Source: Methylobacter sp.
GTDB lineage: Bacteria > Pseudomonadota > Gammaproteobacteria > Methylococcales > Methylomonadaceae
Reading direction: 5' to 3'
DNA length: 45,975 nucleotides
Assembly (NCBI GenBank): GCA_030653985.1
Contig: JAURYJ010000091.1
Location: 1-45,975 of the forward strand
Shown here: positions 1-8,212 of the stretch, one piece after another
Position numbering within the stretch: the first letter of the stretch is position 1
How the letters are laid out: every line of letters begins with the position of its first letter
Position numbers and translations under genes: made by a program
Notes under the pieces: model-generated
What the model saw: only the letters and a program-made list of their open reading frames with translations
The model's database searches: none
What the model was told of the DNA's origin: nothing

Positions 1-202
1 CCATGCCCGAAGGGGACGACTCTGAAAATCGTCTTACTTCACACCATCTCAGTTACCCTGATGGCAGGAGATACGCAGCAACAGCGCATCCAACAGAGAA
101 AATTATAAATAACAAACAACCAAAGTCAAGAGCATCCTTACGGACTCTGTGGGTAAATTATTTATTCAATTAGTAGAATTACTTATTAGCTATCTGCGAC
201 CT
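1..202. other. Window edge, no gene assigned
   Basis: This stretch has no coding region I can support. A plus-strand frame opens at an ATG at base 3 and runs to a TAG near base 175 (57 codons), but it has no recognisable motif and no visible ribosome binding site. A second frame is open from base 1 to about 105 and could be the tail of a gene outside the window. The sequence is AT-rich towards the 3' end of the small gene that reads leftwards from 718. Confidence 0.4.
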
Positions 203-718
203 TTACTCAGCAGGCGTTGAATGATGCTGACTGTGTTCGGGTATTTCAGTATTTCCATGCTCAATCTTCTGGGCGTCAAACCATAGATGAAGCGCCTGAA
301 CAAACTCGGGATACTCAGTCGAGTAATGTATCTGTGCTCCACTGGGTAAAACTTTATATTCAAATTTTATATCGTCGGTTTCTGCCTTTTTTAATTGGGC
401 CAGACCCGGCATATCAGCGCCGTGTATGCGCTCAGTTACGGAAAAATCACCTTTTCTGAATTCATTGGCAATTTTGAGTAAATGCGCCCTGATCAATTTT
501 ATTTGTTGGGTATTGTCGGCTGCTTTGGCAACAACGTGCTGAATACCGCCATGAACAGTCTTGGTAAACGTCTCCAAGGTTTGATCTACTGAAAACGGTA
601 CCAGTTGCTGCATGCGTTGATACACTTTATCACTTTGCACAGGGCCTGTTTTTTCAAGAGCCAGCGCTGTCGCAGAGAAAAGTAAAAGCCCAGTCAAAAT
701 TAATAGATTATTTTTCAT
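203..718 (-). CDS. Small exported protein of unknown function, histidine-rich
   Basis: 171 residues. Residues 1-20 form a clear signal peptide (MKNN start, hydrophobic LLILTGLLLFSATALA), so the mature protein should be periplasmic. The body carries a conserved-looking block VHGGIQHVVAKAADNTQQIKL, then FRKGDFS and IHGADMPGLAQL, and the C-terminus is His-rich (EHSQHHS). From memory this resembles a widespread proteobacterial family of small exported proteins often mislabelled aspartate carbamoyltransferase. No carbamoyltransferase motif is visible. The paired His residues could bind metal, but that is inference. It reads away from the SulP gene that follows, and 510 bp separate the two starts. 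The ATG start is chosen because it gives an intact signal peptide. Confidence 0.75.
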   Translation of the reverse strand: MKNNLLILTGLLLFSATALALEKTGPVQSDKVYQRMQQLVPFSVDQTLETFTKTVHGGIQHVVAKAADNTQQIKLIRAHLLKIANEFRKGDFSVTERIHGADMPGLAQLKKAETDDIKFEYKVLPSGAQIHYSTEYPEFVQALHLWFDAQKIEHGNTEIPEHSQHHSTPAE

Positions 719-1229
719 AATTTTAGTCCCGTTTATCGCTGTCTAAAATGTCAATTATTAAAAAGTCACTTTAAAGTATCCCTTGTTTGCGAACCCCGAC
801 AAATACGTATGATTACTTATTCAACACCAATTCTTGATACCGATAGCAGCAGTGACTCGCCGAAAAACAGCTTTATTCAGGGACAACTGATATTACGCAA
901 ATTTATAGAGTGTAAGCACAAAATTGGCCGGTAAAACATGAATAAATAAAATGATCATGAAAGCCTGAGTGCCGTGAAAGGTTATTGAAAGGTTATTGAA
1001 AGGTTAATCGATTACGATAATAGCCGTATTGTCGGCCGAAGATCCACTAGCGTTAAAGCCTATCGTTCTAATTGATGAGTTTCCATCGTCTTCATCTTCT
1101 CTAAGGCTAAGTCGATACAAGAAATAACAAGCCATCGATTTTTTACCCATAACACGACGCAAAAAATACATTTATCAAACCGAGTAACTCAATAAGGAAT
1201 AGCATGTCCCATTCACAAGGAAATCAGCC
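719..1229 (+). promoter_or_regulatory. Long divergent regulatory region before the SulP-Usp gene
   Basis: About 510 bp without a conventional gene, between the leftward exported protein and the rightward SulP-Usp gene. It holds a triple 11-bp direct repeat (975-1003), a possible -10 box GATAAT (1016-1021), and a 9-codon upstream frame with its own AAGGA at 1194-1198, ending on the SulP start codon. If transcription starts just after the -10 box, the leader is about 200 nt. I see no riboswitch-class fold by eye. Confidence 0.5.
975..1021 (+). promoter_or_regulatory. Three 11-bp-phased TGAAAGG repeats plus -10-like box
   Basis: TGAAAGG occurs at 975-981, 986-992 and 997-1003, exactly 11 bp apart (unit TGAAAGGTTAT). 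A -10-like GATAAT sits at 1016-1021, so the repeats would cover the -35 region. Phased 11-bp direct repeats are the usual binding pattern of OmpR/PhoB-family response regulators. The same heptamer occurs twice, again 11 bp apart, at 5703-5720 beside the TctD-like regulator gene. I infer activator sites for that regulator; no binding has been shown. Confidence 0.6.
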
Positions 1230-1233
1230 ATGA
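1204..1233 (+). CDS. Possible 9-codon leader peptide coupled to SulP-Usp
   Basis: ATG at 1204 opens a frame reading MSHSQGNQP and stopping at TGA 1231-1233. Its stop overlaps the SulP start as ATGA (1230-1233). An AAGGA lies 5 nt before this ATG (1194-1198), and a separate AAGGA (1217-1221) serves the SulP start, so both starts have plausible ribosome binding sites. The arrangement suggests translational coupling. It could also be chance, since so short a frame carries no coding signal of its own. Confidence 0.3.
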   Translation: MSHSQGNQP

Positions 1234-3551
1234 TTTTGCAACGATTAAAACGCTTTAACAACTTTTTCGACAATCGCTGGGAGGATTTAACCCGCGACAC
1301 TTGGATACAGTCGACCTATCGGGACTTTAGCGCAGGATTGATTGTAGCGCTGACGGCAATTCCGATGGCGATGGGTTTTTCAATGGCAATGGGACTTCGA
1401 CCGGAGCAAGGTATTATTGCAGGGGCATTGGCTTGTGCGGTAGGCCGAACATGGGGCGGTTCCAAATATCAGGTTTACGGTCCTACTGCAGCCTTTATTC
1501 CGTTAATCGCCGGACTGATGGCCAAATACGGCGAAGCCAGCGGCGGCACCCCTCAGGAAGCTCATGGTTTCCTGGTATTGGTGTCGATAATAGCCGGCGT
1601 AATATTGATGCTAATGGGCGTATTCGGCCTTGGAAAATATGCCAAACTGGTGCCGAATTCCATCGTTGTCGGCTTTACGGTCGGCATAGCAATAGTCATC
1701 GCTCTAACCAATCTCGAAGACATTCTTGGCGTGGAAAATCTCAAAGATATGCTAGGGCAAGATGAGAACATCACGGGAGGGTTAGTTCATAATATTTCTC
1801 AGGCGTTTTCCAATCTTGGCATGATAAATGGTTGGTCTGTTGCAATAGGTTTAGGCACGTTCTTCTTAACCAAATATTTGCTGCGCATTTCGATCTTTAT
1901 TCCGGCGCCGCTGATTGCTATTGCCACATCGACTGTGGTGGCGGCAACATTACTGAGTGACAAAGGTATTATCGTAGTGGGCGATATTTACGGTTCAATC
2001 CCTAATCATTTTTTCGTCTTTACACCACCTATTATGCCGACGATGACCTCAGGCGTGATGATTGATATTGTTTATTTTGTTTTTGCTATCGTATTCGTGT
2101 CAGGGGTCGAGAGCCTGCTGTGTTCATCGATGGCCGACCGCCTTGCCGATAACCGTAAAACGCCATTTGACCCCGACAAGGAATTCTGGGGCCAGGGCTT
2201 GGTGCAAGTTATTGTACCGATGGTCAACGGTTTTCCCTGCACCGGCGCACTGGCTCGAACCGCAACCAGCATCAAGGCTGGAGCCGTCACCCCTTTGGCG
2301 GGTTATTTTAAGGCGATTCTTAAACTGGCTCTAGCTTATTATATAGCCGGCTATCTGGAAGTTGTGCCAATGGCCTGTATCGGCGGCATTTTACTTTGGG
2401 TGGCGACCAACATGGTTAAACCTTCTGAAATCAAAGAAGTCATGATGCACAATAAGTTTCATGCTAGTTTAATGATTTATACCGCTGTTATGGTGCCTAT
2501 GACTGATTTTTTGACCGGCGTACTGTCAGCATTGATTATTTATGTTGTGCTGTTTAAATTTCTGGATAAACCAGTTAAGCACGGCACCGAACATGAAGTG
2601 GAAGCAATCGCAATCGCTAAGGCTCAAGAAAAAATCACCTCAAATGGCCAATTTAATCGTGTTACCGTGCCTCTGGCGATGACCGATGAAGATGCCGAAC
2701 TGTTGCATTATGCAGCTAACCTTGCTAAACGAGAGATTGCCAGGGAATTTAACTTTGTTCATGTCATTCCGCCACAGCAGCAACCGCTTCAGCCGAAGCA
2801 GGAAGCGTCTATCAAACAGCGTATTCGTGCTGAAGTTGATAAATATTTCGATACCCCGGTTGAAGGCTTGATATTAAATAGCCAGGTCATGAGCGGAGCA
2901 TCGCGTCTCGACAAGCTAATTGAATATACGGTGACGTCAAACTCGGATCTGATTCTGCTCGGCCATCGTAAAGAACGGTCTGGTCAGCGTTCTTTAGGCC
3001 GCCGCTTGGCGATGATCACTAAAGCGTCAGTGTGGATGGTTCCTGAAGGCACCGCCCGTGATATCAAGCGCATTATTGCTCCGGTTGATTTTTCTAAAGC
3101 TTCGGCCGACAGCTTATCGCAGGCAACTGCACTGGCTAAGTTGTATGGATTGAGCGAGATAACGGCATTACATGTTTATTTCGATTCATCAACAATACGT
3201 TACGAAGAACATGTAGACGAAGTCAAATGGCATGAACAACATGTTTTTGAGGAGTTTTTGGCCAACATAGAAACTCACGGCATCACCATAAAACCTGAGT
3301 TTGTCGAGAGTAGCATTCCCTCCCACGCTATTTTACGCAAAGCCAAAGAGCTGGAAGCCGATCTGATTGTAATGAGTACGCGTGGACGCAGTAATGCCGC
3401 GACTATTCTGCTCGGTAGTGTGACTTCGCAAACCATGATGGATTCATCAATCCCCATTGTTGCGGTTAAGCATGTCGGCGATCATTTAGGTCTGCTTGAT
3501 GCCTTAATTGCCAGCCGGTTCTGGGAAAAGTCTGATCCAAAAACCAACTAA
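1230..3551 (+). CDS. SulP-family anion transporter with two C-terminal Usp domains
   Basis: 773 residues. Residues about 30-445 form the SulP membrane domain, with the conserved stretch YQVYGPTAAFIPLIAGL near 80-97 and many hydrophobic helices. Where SulP proteins usually have a STAS domain, this one has two tandem universal-stress-protein folds, about 476-604 and 612-747. The second keeps the nucleotide-site pattern G-x9-G-S (STRGRSNAATILLGSV, about 716-731); the first is degenerate. Predicted role: inner-membrane uptake of an anion such as sulfate or bicarbonate, possibly gated by nucleotide binding to Usp. The substrate cannot be read from sequence. The start is supported by AAGGA 8 nt upstream. 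A strong terminator follows, so it is probably transcribed alone, and 11-bp repeats upstream suggest control by the neighbouring two-component system. Confidence 0.9.
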   Translation: MILQRLKRFNNFFDNRWEDLTRDTWIQSTYRDFSAGLIVALTAIPMAMGFSMAMGLRPEQGIIAGALACAVGRTWGGSKYQVYGPTAAFIPLIAGLMAKYGEASGGTPQEAHGFLVLVSIIAGVILMLMGVFGLGKYAKLVPNSIVVGFTVGIAIVIALTNLEDILGVENLKDMLGQDENITGGLVHNISQAFSNLGMINGWSVAIGLGTFFLTKYLLRISIFIPAPLIAIATSTVVAATLLSDKGIIVVGDIYGSIPNHFFVFTPPIMPTMTSGVMIDIVYFVFAIVFVSGVESLLCSSMADRLADNRKTPFDPDKEFWGQGLVQVIVPMVNGFPCTGALARTATSIKAGAVTPLAGYFKAILKLALAYYIAGYLEVVPMACIGGILLWVATNMVKPSEIKEVMMHNKFHASLMIYTAVMVPMTDFLTGVLSALIIYVVLFKFLDKPVKHGTEHEVEAIAIAKAQEKITSNGQFNRVTVPLAMTDEDAELLHYAANLAKREIAREFNFVHVIPPQQQPLQPKQEASIKQRIRAEVDKYFDTPVEGLILNSQVMSGASRLDKLIEYTVTSNSDLILLGHRKERSGQRSLGRRLAMITKASVWMVPEGTARDIKRIIAPVDFSKASADSLSQATALAKLYGLSEITALHVYFDSSTIRYEEHVDEVKWHEQHVFEEFLANIETHGITIKPEFVESSIPSHAILRKAKELEADLIVMSTRGRSNAATILLGSVTSQTMMDSSIPIVAVKHVGDHLGLLDALIASRFWEKSDPKTN

Positions 3552-3563
3552 GCTGTCTTTAAT

Positions 3564-3605
3564 AAAAACCGGTCGATTGCTATCAAGCAATCGACCGGTT
3601 TTTTT
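3564..3605 (+). terminator. Strong intrinsic terminator after SulP-Usp
   Basis: A perfect 17-bp stem (left arm 3564-3580, right arm 3587-3603) with loop TATCAA and a T-tract begins 13 bp after the SulP-Usp stop codon. The A-run on the left arm makes it usable from the opposite strand too. It sits between the rightward SulP gene and the leftward histidine kinase gene, so it likely serves both. Confidence 0.9.
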
Positions 3606-3654
3606 ATGTCCTATAGATTGTAAATATCATCCCAGCTTGTCATCAATGACAACT

Positions 3655-5031
3655 TTACTTCCCCTCAAAGATCAACTCAATCCGGGTGCCACCTGCTTCA
3701 CCGGCATGATCCAGTTCAAGGCGCGCTTTATGCAAATCGGCAATCTCTTTAACGATTGCCAAGCCTAAGCCGCAACCATCACCTGAACTTCCTGGGATAC
3801 GATAAAACCGCTCAAAAACTCTGGCTATTTCTACATCCGGTATACCCGGACCATCATCTTCAACGATCAGAGTTGGCACCGGATAACGCTCGACTTTAAC
3901 GACAATATTGCCCTTGTCATAACCATAACAAATAGCGTTATCGAGCAAATTAGCCAGTAATTCCCGCAGTAAAACTTCATCACCCTGCACAAACAGCGGT
4001 TGCTCAAAACCCTCAAAACTCAGATCCATATGCCGCTGCAATGCTTTAGGAACCCAGTCTATACAGGTTTTTCTAGCCAATGCACACAAATCCAGCTGCC
4101 GTAATTCATAGCCGCCATTGATCGGTTCCGACCGGGCTAAAATCAACAACTGTGTCGTCAGATGCGACATACGATCGGCACAACCCTGAATTTGTATCAA
4201 TGCCGGTTTAATCTCCGCCACATCTTGTTTACGTAGCGCTCGTTCAGCCTGTAATTTTAAGCCGGCCAAAGGCGTGCGCAACTGGTGCGCTGCATTGGTA
4301 ATAAAGCGTTCCTGCGAAGCAATAGCCTGAGCCAGACGCTCCAATAAGTCATTGATGGTATCGGTCAGGGCGCGCACTTCCAGAAAAACATGTTGCTCTG
4401 GAATTGGGCGCAAGTCGCGTGGCGTTCGCTGGGCAATTTCATCCGCCAGCACATTCAACGGCTGCAAGCCACGTCTTACACCCGCTAATAAATAGACGCC
4501 TACTAGTAAAACCAGCACTAGCTGTGGAACAAGGTCGGCTAATAAAATATCCATCATCATGCCCCTGCGTTTATTTAGGGTCTCAGCAACATGGACAAAA
4601 ATTTTTTCAGGAGTTTCATCATGAGTAATGAGAATGGAGACCACTCTAACCGGTTCACCGTACATTTCATCATCAAAATAGATGGGGCTTGACCAGTTGA
4701 TTTCGGGAACTAAGGGTTCGGGGACAAATCTGTCTCCTTCCAGCAGACCTTTTTCTTCCGAGATTATTTTAAAATAAGTTTTATCTAACTCGTCCCATTT
4801 AAAAATATCCAAAGCAGCAGGCGGCAATTCTACCAATATATTGCCTGCACGCACTTTAATGCCCTCTGTTAATGATCTTGCGGAATCGAGGAGCCAGCGA
4901 TCGTAAGCGACATTAACATGGTGCAGCGTAACAAAATAGGACAACACCGTTTCGATGCTCATAAAAAGAATGAGCGGGATAGCCAGGCGTAACAGAATTT
5001 CTGTTTTGAGACTGCGACTTTTATTTACCAT
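3655..5031 (-). CDS. TctE/QseC-type sensor histidine kinase
   Basis: About 458 residues from the ATG at 5031. An upstream in-frame ATG at 5085 lies deep inside the regulator gene and is unlikely; GGAG about 8 nt before 5031 supports the shorter form. N-terminal TM helix (LAIPLILFMSIETVLSYF), periplasmic domain of the 2CSK_N type, second TM (LADLVPQLVLVLLVGVYLLAG), HAMP-like region, then HisKA with the phospho-His in FITNAAHQLRTPLAGLKLQAE, a TctE-like motif. ATPase boxes are intact: N box (ELLANLLDNAICYG), DDGPGIP, GDGCGLGLAIVKEI. It overlaps the regulator stop by 11 bp (ATGGTAAATAA), so the two are translationally coupled. TctE relatives often sense carboxylates, but here the pair lies between two SulP transporters, which suggests anion or bicarbonate status (inference). 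Confidence 0.9.
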   Translation of the reverse strand: MVNKSRSLKTEILLRLAIPLILFMSIETVLSYFVTLHHVNVAYDRWLLDSARSLTEGIKVRAGNILVELPPAALDIFKWDELDKTYFKIISEEKGLLEGDRFVPEPLVPEINWSSPIYFDDEMYGEPVRVVSILITHDETPEKIFVHVAETLNKRRGMMMDILLADLVPQLVLVLLVGVYLLAGVRRGLQPLNVLADEIAQRTPRDLRPIPEQHVFLEVRALTDTINDLLERLAQAIASQERFITNAAHQLRTPLAGLKLQAERALRKQDVAEIKPALIQIQGCADRMSHLTTQLLILARSEPINGGYELRQLDLCALARKTCIDWVPKALQRHMDLSFEGFEQPLFVQGDEVLLRELLANLLDNAICYGYDKGNIVVKVERYPVPTLIVEDDGPGIPDVEIARVFERFYRIPGSSGDGCGLGLAIVKEIADLHKARLELDHAGEAGGTRIELIFEGK

Positions 5032-5695
5032 CTGATCGCTCCAATAAATAGCCGAGTCCGCGCACCGTTTTAATGACCGCGCCATAAGGCTCTATACGCT
5101 TGCGCAGTCGGTACACATAAATTTCAATGGCATTATCGGTTAAGGCATCGCCATCAACGGCCAATCGTTGCGCAATGGAATCTTTACTGACCACATTGCC
5201 TGTTCGCATCATCAGCACTTCCAAAAGACCATACTCCCGCGCTGACAACATAATCGGCTGCCCATCTACCAGCACTTGGTGGTTATGGGTATCCAGGGTC
5301 AGTCGCCCACTCACTATATCGTTACTAAAGCCTCCGTAACAGCGGCGAATCAGGGCGCGAATTCTGGCCTCTAACTCCCTGAGTTCAAAAGGTTTAGTCA
5401 TATAATCGTCAGCGCCCTGTTCAATGCCATTAATTCTGTCATTAATGCCGTCACGTGCAGTCAAGATCATGATAGGTAAAGGTATTTTACGATTTCGAAG
5501 TCTACGTAATAATTCCAGACCATCGACATCCGGTAAGCCCAAATCAAGCACGATCAAATCGAAACCTTGTGCTTGCAGTAAGTGTTCAGCATAAGCCCCA
5601 GAAGTTGAACAGGTCACTGAGTAACCGCTGTCGCCTAGCGTATGAATTAACCCATCAGCCAAAACGGCATCGTCTTCTATCAATAAAATGTTCAT
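5021..5695 (-). CDS. OmpR/PhoB-family response regulator (TctD/QseB-like)
   Basis: 224 residues. Receiver 1-115 with acidic pair Asp8-Asp9, phospho-acceptor Asp51 (LIVLDLGLPDVDG) and Lys in DDYMTKPFEL; winged-helix DNA-binding domain about 125-222 (SAREYGLLEVLMMR, EIYVYRLRKRIEPYG, VRGLGYLL). First gene of the pair with the kinase. Its ATG at 5695 lies only 7 bp from two 11-bp-phased TGAAAGG repeats (5703-5720), so transcription of this gene must pass through them; autoregulation is likely. The same repeats occur three times before the SulP-Usp gene. Predicted regulon: itself and both SulP genes. The ribosome binding site is weak because the repeats occupy the leader. Confidence 0.92.
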   Translation of the reverse strand: MNILLIEDDAVLADGLIHTLGDSGYSVTCSTSGAYAEHLLQAQGFDLIVLDLGLPDVDGLELLRRLRNRKIPLPIMILTARDGINDRINGIEQGADDYMTKPFELRELEARIRALIRRCYGGFSNDIVSGRLTLDTHNHQVLVDGQPIMLSAREYGLLEVLMMRTGNVVSKDSIAQRLAVDGDALTDNAIEIYVYRLRKRIEPYGAVIKTVRGLGYLLERSDGK

Positions 5696-5702
5696 AAACC
5701 CG

Positions 5703-5741
5703 TGAAAGGTTGGTGAAAGGGAATAAGGCTAGAATTATAAC
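5703..5741 (+). promoter_or_regulatory. Two 11-bp-phased TGAAAGG repeats with -10-like box
   Basis: TGAAAGG at 5703-5709 and 5714-5720, spaced 11 bp, followed on the plus strand by TATAAC at 5736-5741. The orientation towards the SulP-carbonic-anhydrase gene at 5985 matches that of the triple repeat towards the SulP-Usp gene at 1230. The repeats also sit immediately before the leftward regulator start codon (5695). Binding here could activate the rightward promoter and repress the leftward gene. Confidence 0.55.
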
Positions 5742-5748
5742 TTGATAA

Positions 5749-5816
5749 CTGCATGTTATGCAGGCAAACCAGAAATCAATAACTTACAAAGCAAAAAATG
5801 AGCGTAAGTTATTGAT
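5749..5816. promoter_or_regulatory. Inverted repeats in the divergent regulator/SulP-CA interval
   Basis: Two dyads lie between the regulator and SulP-CA genes. CTGCAT-GTT-ATGCAG spans 5749-5763. A perfect 13-bp inverted repeat has arms ATCAATAACTTAC (5775-5787) and GTAAGTTATTGAT (5804-5816) with a 16-nt loop. Neither has a T-run typical of a terminator. They may be operators for another regulator or an RNA hairpin in the SulP-CA leader. Confidence 0.4.
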
Positions 5817-5984
5817 AACTTGTAATCGGCGCATAACATCAGTTGCTAATAAATCGAAGCATTGCCATTGCCACCGTTACTTTTCTTCCGTATGCAAATG
5901 AAATATTGTGTATGTGCCATACTCTATAAAATTTAAGACATTAACTAAAGTTAATACCATAAAACGCAAAGAATAGAGATATAG

Positions 5985-8189
5985 ATGAATTCAAACCCTA
6001 AAATGAATAATGGCAGCCTGTTTGCCAACCTGAAATACGATTTACCCGCAGGTATTGCCGTTTTTCTGATAGCTATCCCGTTATCATTAGGAATAGCACT
6101 GGCATCGGGTGCACCGCTGTTTTCAGGATTGATTGCCGGCATTATCAGCGGAATAGTGGTGGCGCCATTAAGCGGTTCTGCGCTAGGTATCAGCGGTCCA
6201 ACCGCTGGTCTTGCGATCATTGTCTGGTCAGCCATTGACAAACTGGGATTCAATGGTTTTTTACTCGCCTTGGTCGTGGCGGGTATTTTCCAAACTATCA
6301 TGGGGCTGTCTAAAGCGGGGGTTATTGCCTATTACTTTCCGTCATCGGTGATTAACGGCATGTTGTCGGGTATGGGTTTTATTCTTTTTCTTAAACAGAT
6401 TCCCCACGCTATGGGTTATGACCGGGATTATGAAGGCGATACCTCTTTTTTTCAGACAGATAACTACTCGTCTTTTTCTGAGTTGTCACATATGCTGGAT
6501 TTCAGCTCGCCTACGGCAATAATAATTGCGCTGATATCATTGGCAATTATTATTTTATGGGAACAACCGTTTATGAAAAAATTTCGGTTTTTTCAGTTAT
6601 TCCAGGGCGTTTTATTCGCGATTTTAATCGGCACGCTGATCAATCAAGGTCTGCACAATTTTTATCCTGAATTGGCATTAGGTGGTAATCATCTGGTTAT
6701 GATTCCGGTCTTGAAAAACACCGGTGATTTATTGGCTCAGCTGCATTACCCTGATTTTTCCCAGATCAATAATCCGTCTATTTACCTGACCGCGTTAACG
6801 CTGGCTGTTGTGGCAAGCATAAAGACCCTGCTCTCAGTGGAGGCGGTTGATAAAATGGATCCCTATAAAAGAGTCACCTCTACCAATAGAGAGCTCATTG
6901 TTCAGGGAATCGGTAATACCTGTAGTGGTTTAATCGGCGGTCTGCCGCTGGCTCAAGTCATCGTGCGCAGCTCCATTAACATTCAATCCGGCGCAAAAAC
7001 CAAAACGTCAGGAATCATCTATGGACTGTTATTGCTGTTTGCAGTCATTCTTATTCCAGTGCTGATCAATAAAATTCCTTTAGCCAGTTTGGCTAGCGTA
7101 TTACTGGTCGTCGGTTATAAATTGATTAGGCCGAAAGCTTTTAAAATCATGTACAAAGCGGGACTGTATCATTTCATCCCGTTCTGCATCACTATTTTGG
7201 GCATGATTTTTACCGACCTGCTGATCGGTCTTGCTATGGGACTGGTCGCTGCGATGTTTTCGATATTGCTGGAAAATTATAAAAGTGGTTTTTATCTGAA
7301 TGAGTCGCACATCGGCAATAAAACCATACTCCGATTATCCGAGCATATCTCTTTTCTGAATAAAGCCAATATTCAACAGACTCTTGAACAGTTGCCCGAT
7401 CATTCGGAAGTTGTGATTGACGCAACCCGTTCAAAATATATTGATTACGATGTCTACGAAATTATTGAAAACTTTAAAATCGAAGCACAACGAAAGCACA
7501 TCAAGTTGACCATTGAAAACCTGCGTGGATTTGGCGTGCTCGAACCGGTTGAAAATGCGAGGGCATCAACCTACGATGCCCAGCAAGCACTGACGCCGTC
7601 TACCGTATTGGCGTTACTGAAAGAAGGTAATGAGCGCTTTGTGAATAATCTAAAATCTAACCGGAATTTATTGGAACAGATTAACGATACTCGGCAAGGG
7701 CAATTTCCCATTGCGATTATTCTCAGCTGTATGGATTCACGCACCTCGGTCGAATTGATTTTCGACCAGGGTTTGGGTGATGTGTTCAGTGCACGGGTGG
7801 CGGGCAATGTCATCAATGACGACATCCTGGGCAGCATGGAATATGCCTGTAAGCTGGCCGGTTCAAAGTTGATTGTGGTACTGGGCCATTCGCATTGCGG
7901 TGCAATCAAAGGCGCCTGCGCCAATGTGGAACTGGATCATTTAAGCGGATTATTGCACAAAATAAAACCGGCTGTGGATGCTGTACAGGCCCAAGAGTAC
8001 GGGGAAATCAGCGCCAGCAATAACGATCTTGTGCAAAAAGTAGCCGATAAAAATGTGCGCATGACCGTCGAGCAAATTAAAAGTCAAAGCCCTCTGCTAA
8101 ACACTATGCTAAAAAGCGGTGAAATCGATATAGTCGGCGGCATGTATGACATTGAAACCGGAAAAGTAAAATTCTATACACCTGATTAA
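5985..8189 (+). CDS. SulP transporter fused to STAS and beta-carbonic anhydrase
   Basis: 734 residues. Residues about 15-430 are the SulP membrane domain (SGPTAGLAIIVWSAI near 70-84; later helices to 430). About 445-520 is STAS-like (HSEVVIDATRSKYID). About 540-734 is a beta-class carbonic anhydrase: predicted zinc ligands Cys582 (SCMDSR), His635 and Cys638 (GHSHCGA), with the Asp584-Arg586 dyad intact. Such fusions are established for SulP proteins and are usually taken as bicarbonate carriers that interconvert CO2 and HCO3- at the membrane. All catalytic residues are present, so an active enzyme is expected. The next gene starts 23 bp downstream and is probably cotranscribed. Control by the adjacent two-component system is inferred from repeats at 5703-5720. 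The start has only a weak AGAG upstream. Confidence 0.93.
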   Translation: MNSNPKMNNGSLFANLKYDLPAGIAVFLIAIPLSLGIALASGAPLFSGLIAGIISGIVVAPLSGSALGISGPTAGLAIIVWSAIDKLGFNGFLLALVVAGIFQTIMGLSKAGVIAYYFPSSVINGMLSGMGFILFLKQIPHAMGYDRDYEGDTSFFQTDNYSSFSELSHMLDFSSPTAIIIALISLAIIILWEQPFMKKFRFFQLFQGVLFAILIGTLINQGLHNFYPELALGGNHLVMIPVLKNTGDLLAQLHYPDFSQINNPSIYLTALTLAVVASIKTLLSVEAVDKMDPYKRVTSTNRELIVQGIGNTCSGLIGGLPLAQVIVRSSINIQSGAKTKTSGIIYGLLLLFAVILIPVLINKIPLASLASVLLVVGYKLIRPKAFKIMYKAGLYHFIPFCITILGMIFTDLLIGLAMGLVAAMFSILLENYKSGFYLNESHIGNKTILRLSEHISFLNKANIQQTLEQLPDHSEVVIDATRSKYIDYDVYEIIENFKIEAQRKHIKLTIENLRGFGVLEPVENARASTYDAQQALTPSTVLALLKEGNERFVNNLKSNRNLLEQINDTRQGQFPIAIILSCMDSRTSVELIFDQGLGDVFSARVAGNVINDDILGSMEYACKLAGSKLIVVLGHSHCGAIKGACANVELDHLSGLLHKIKPAVDAVQAQEYGEISASNNDLVQKVADKNVRMTVEQIKSQSPLLNTMLKSGEIDIVGGMYDIETGKVKFYTPD

Positions 8190-8212
8190 CAGCAAGATAC
8201 ATAAAGATAAAA

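Noticed and set aside
5032..5085. Longer start for the TctE-like kinase
   Set aside because: The extra residues fall in the regulator gene. The ATG at 5031 has GGAG at the right distance and overlaps the regulator stop.
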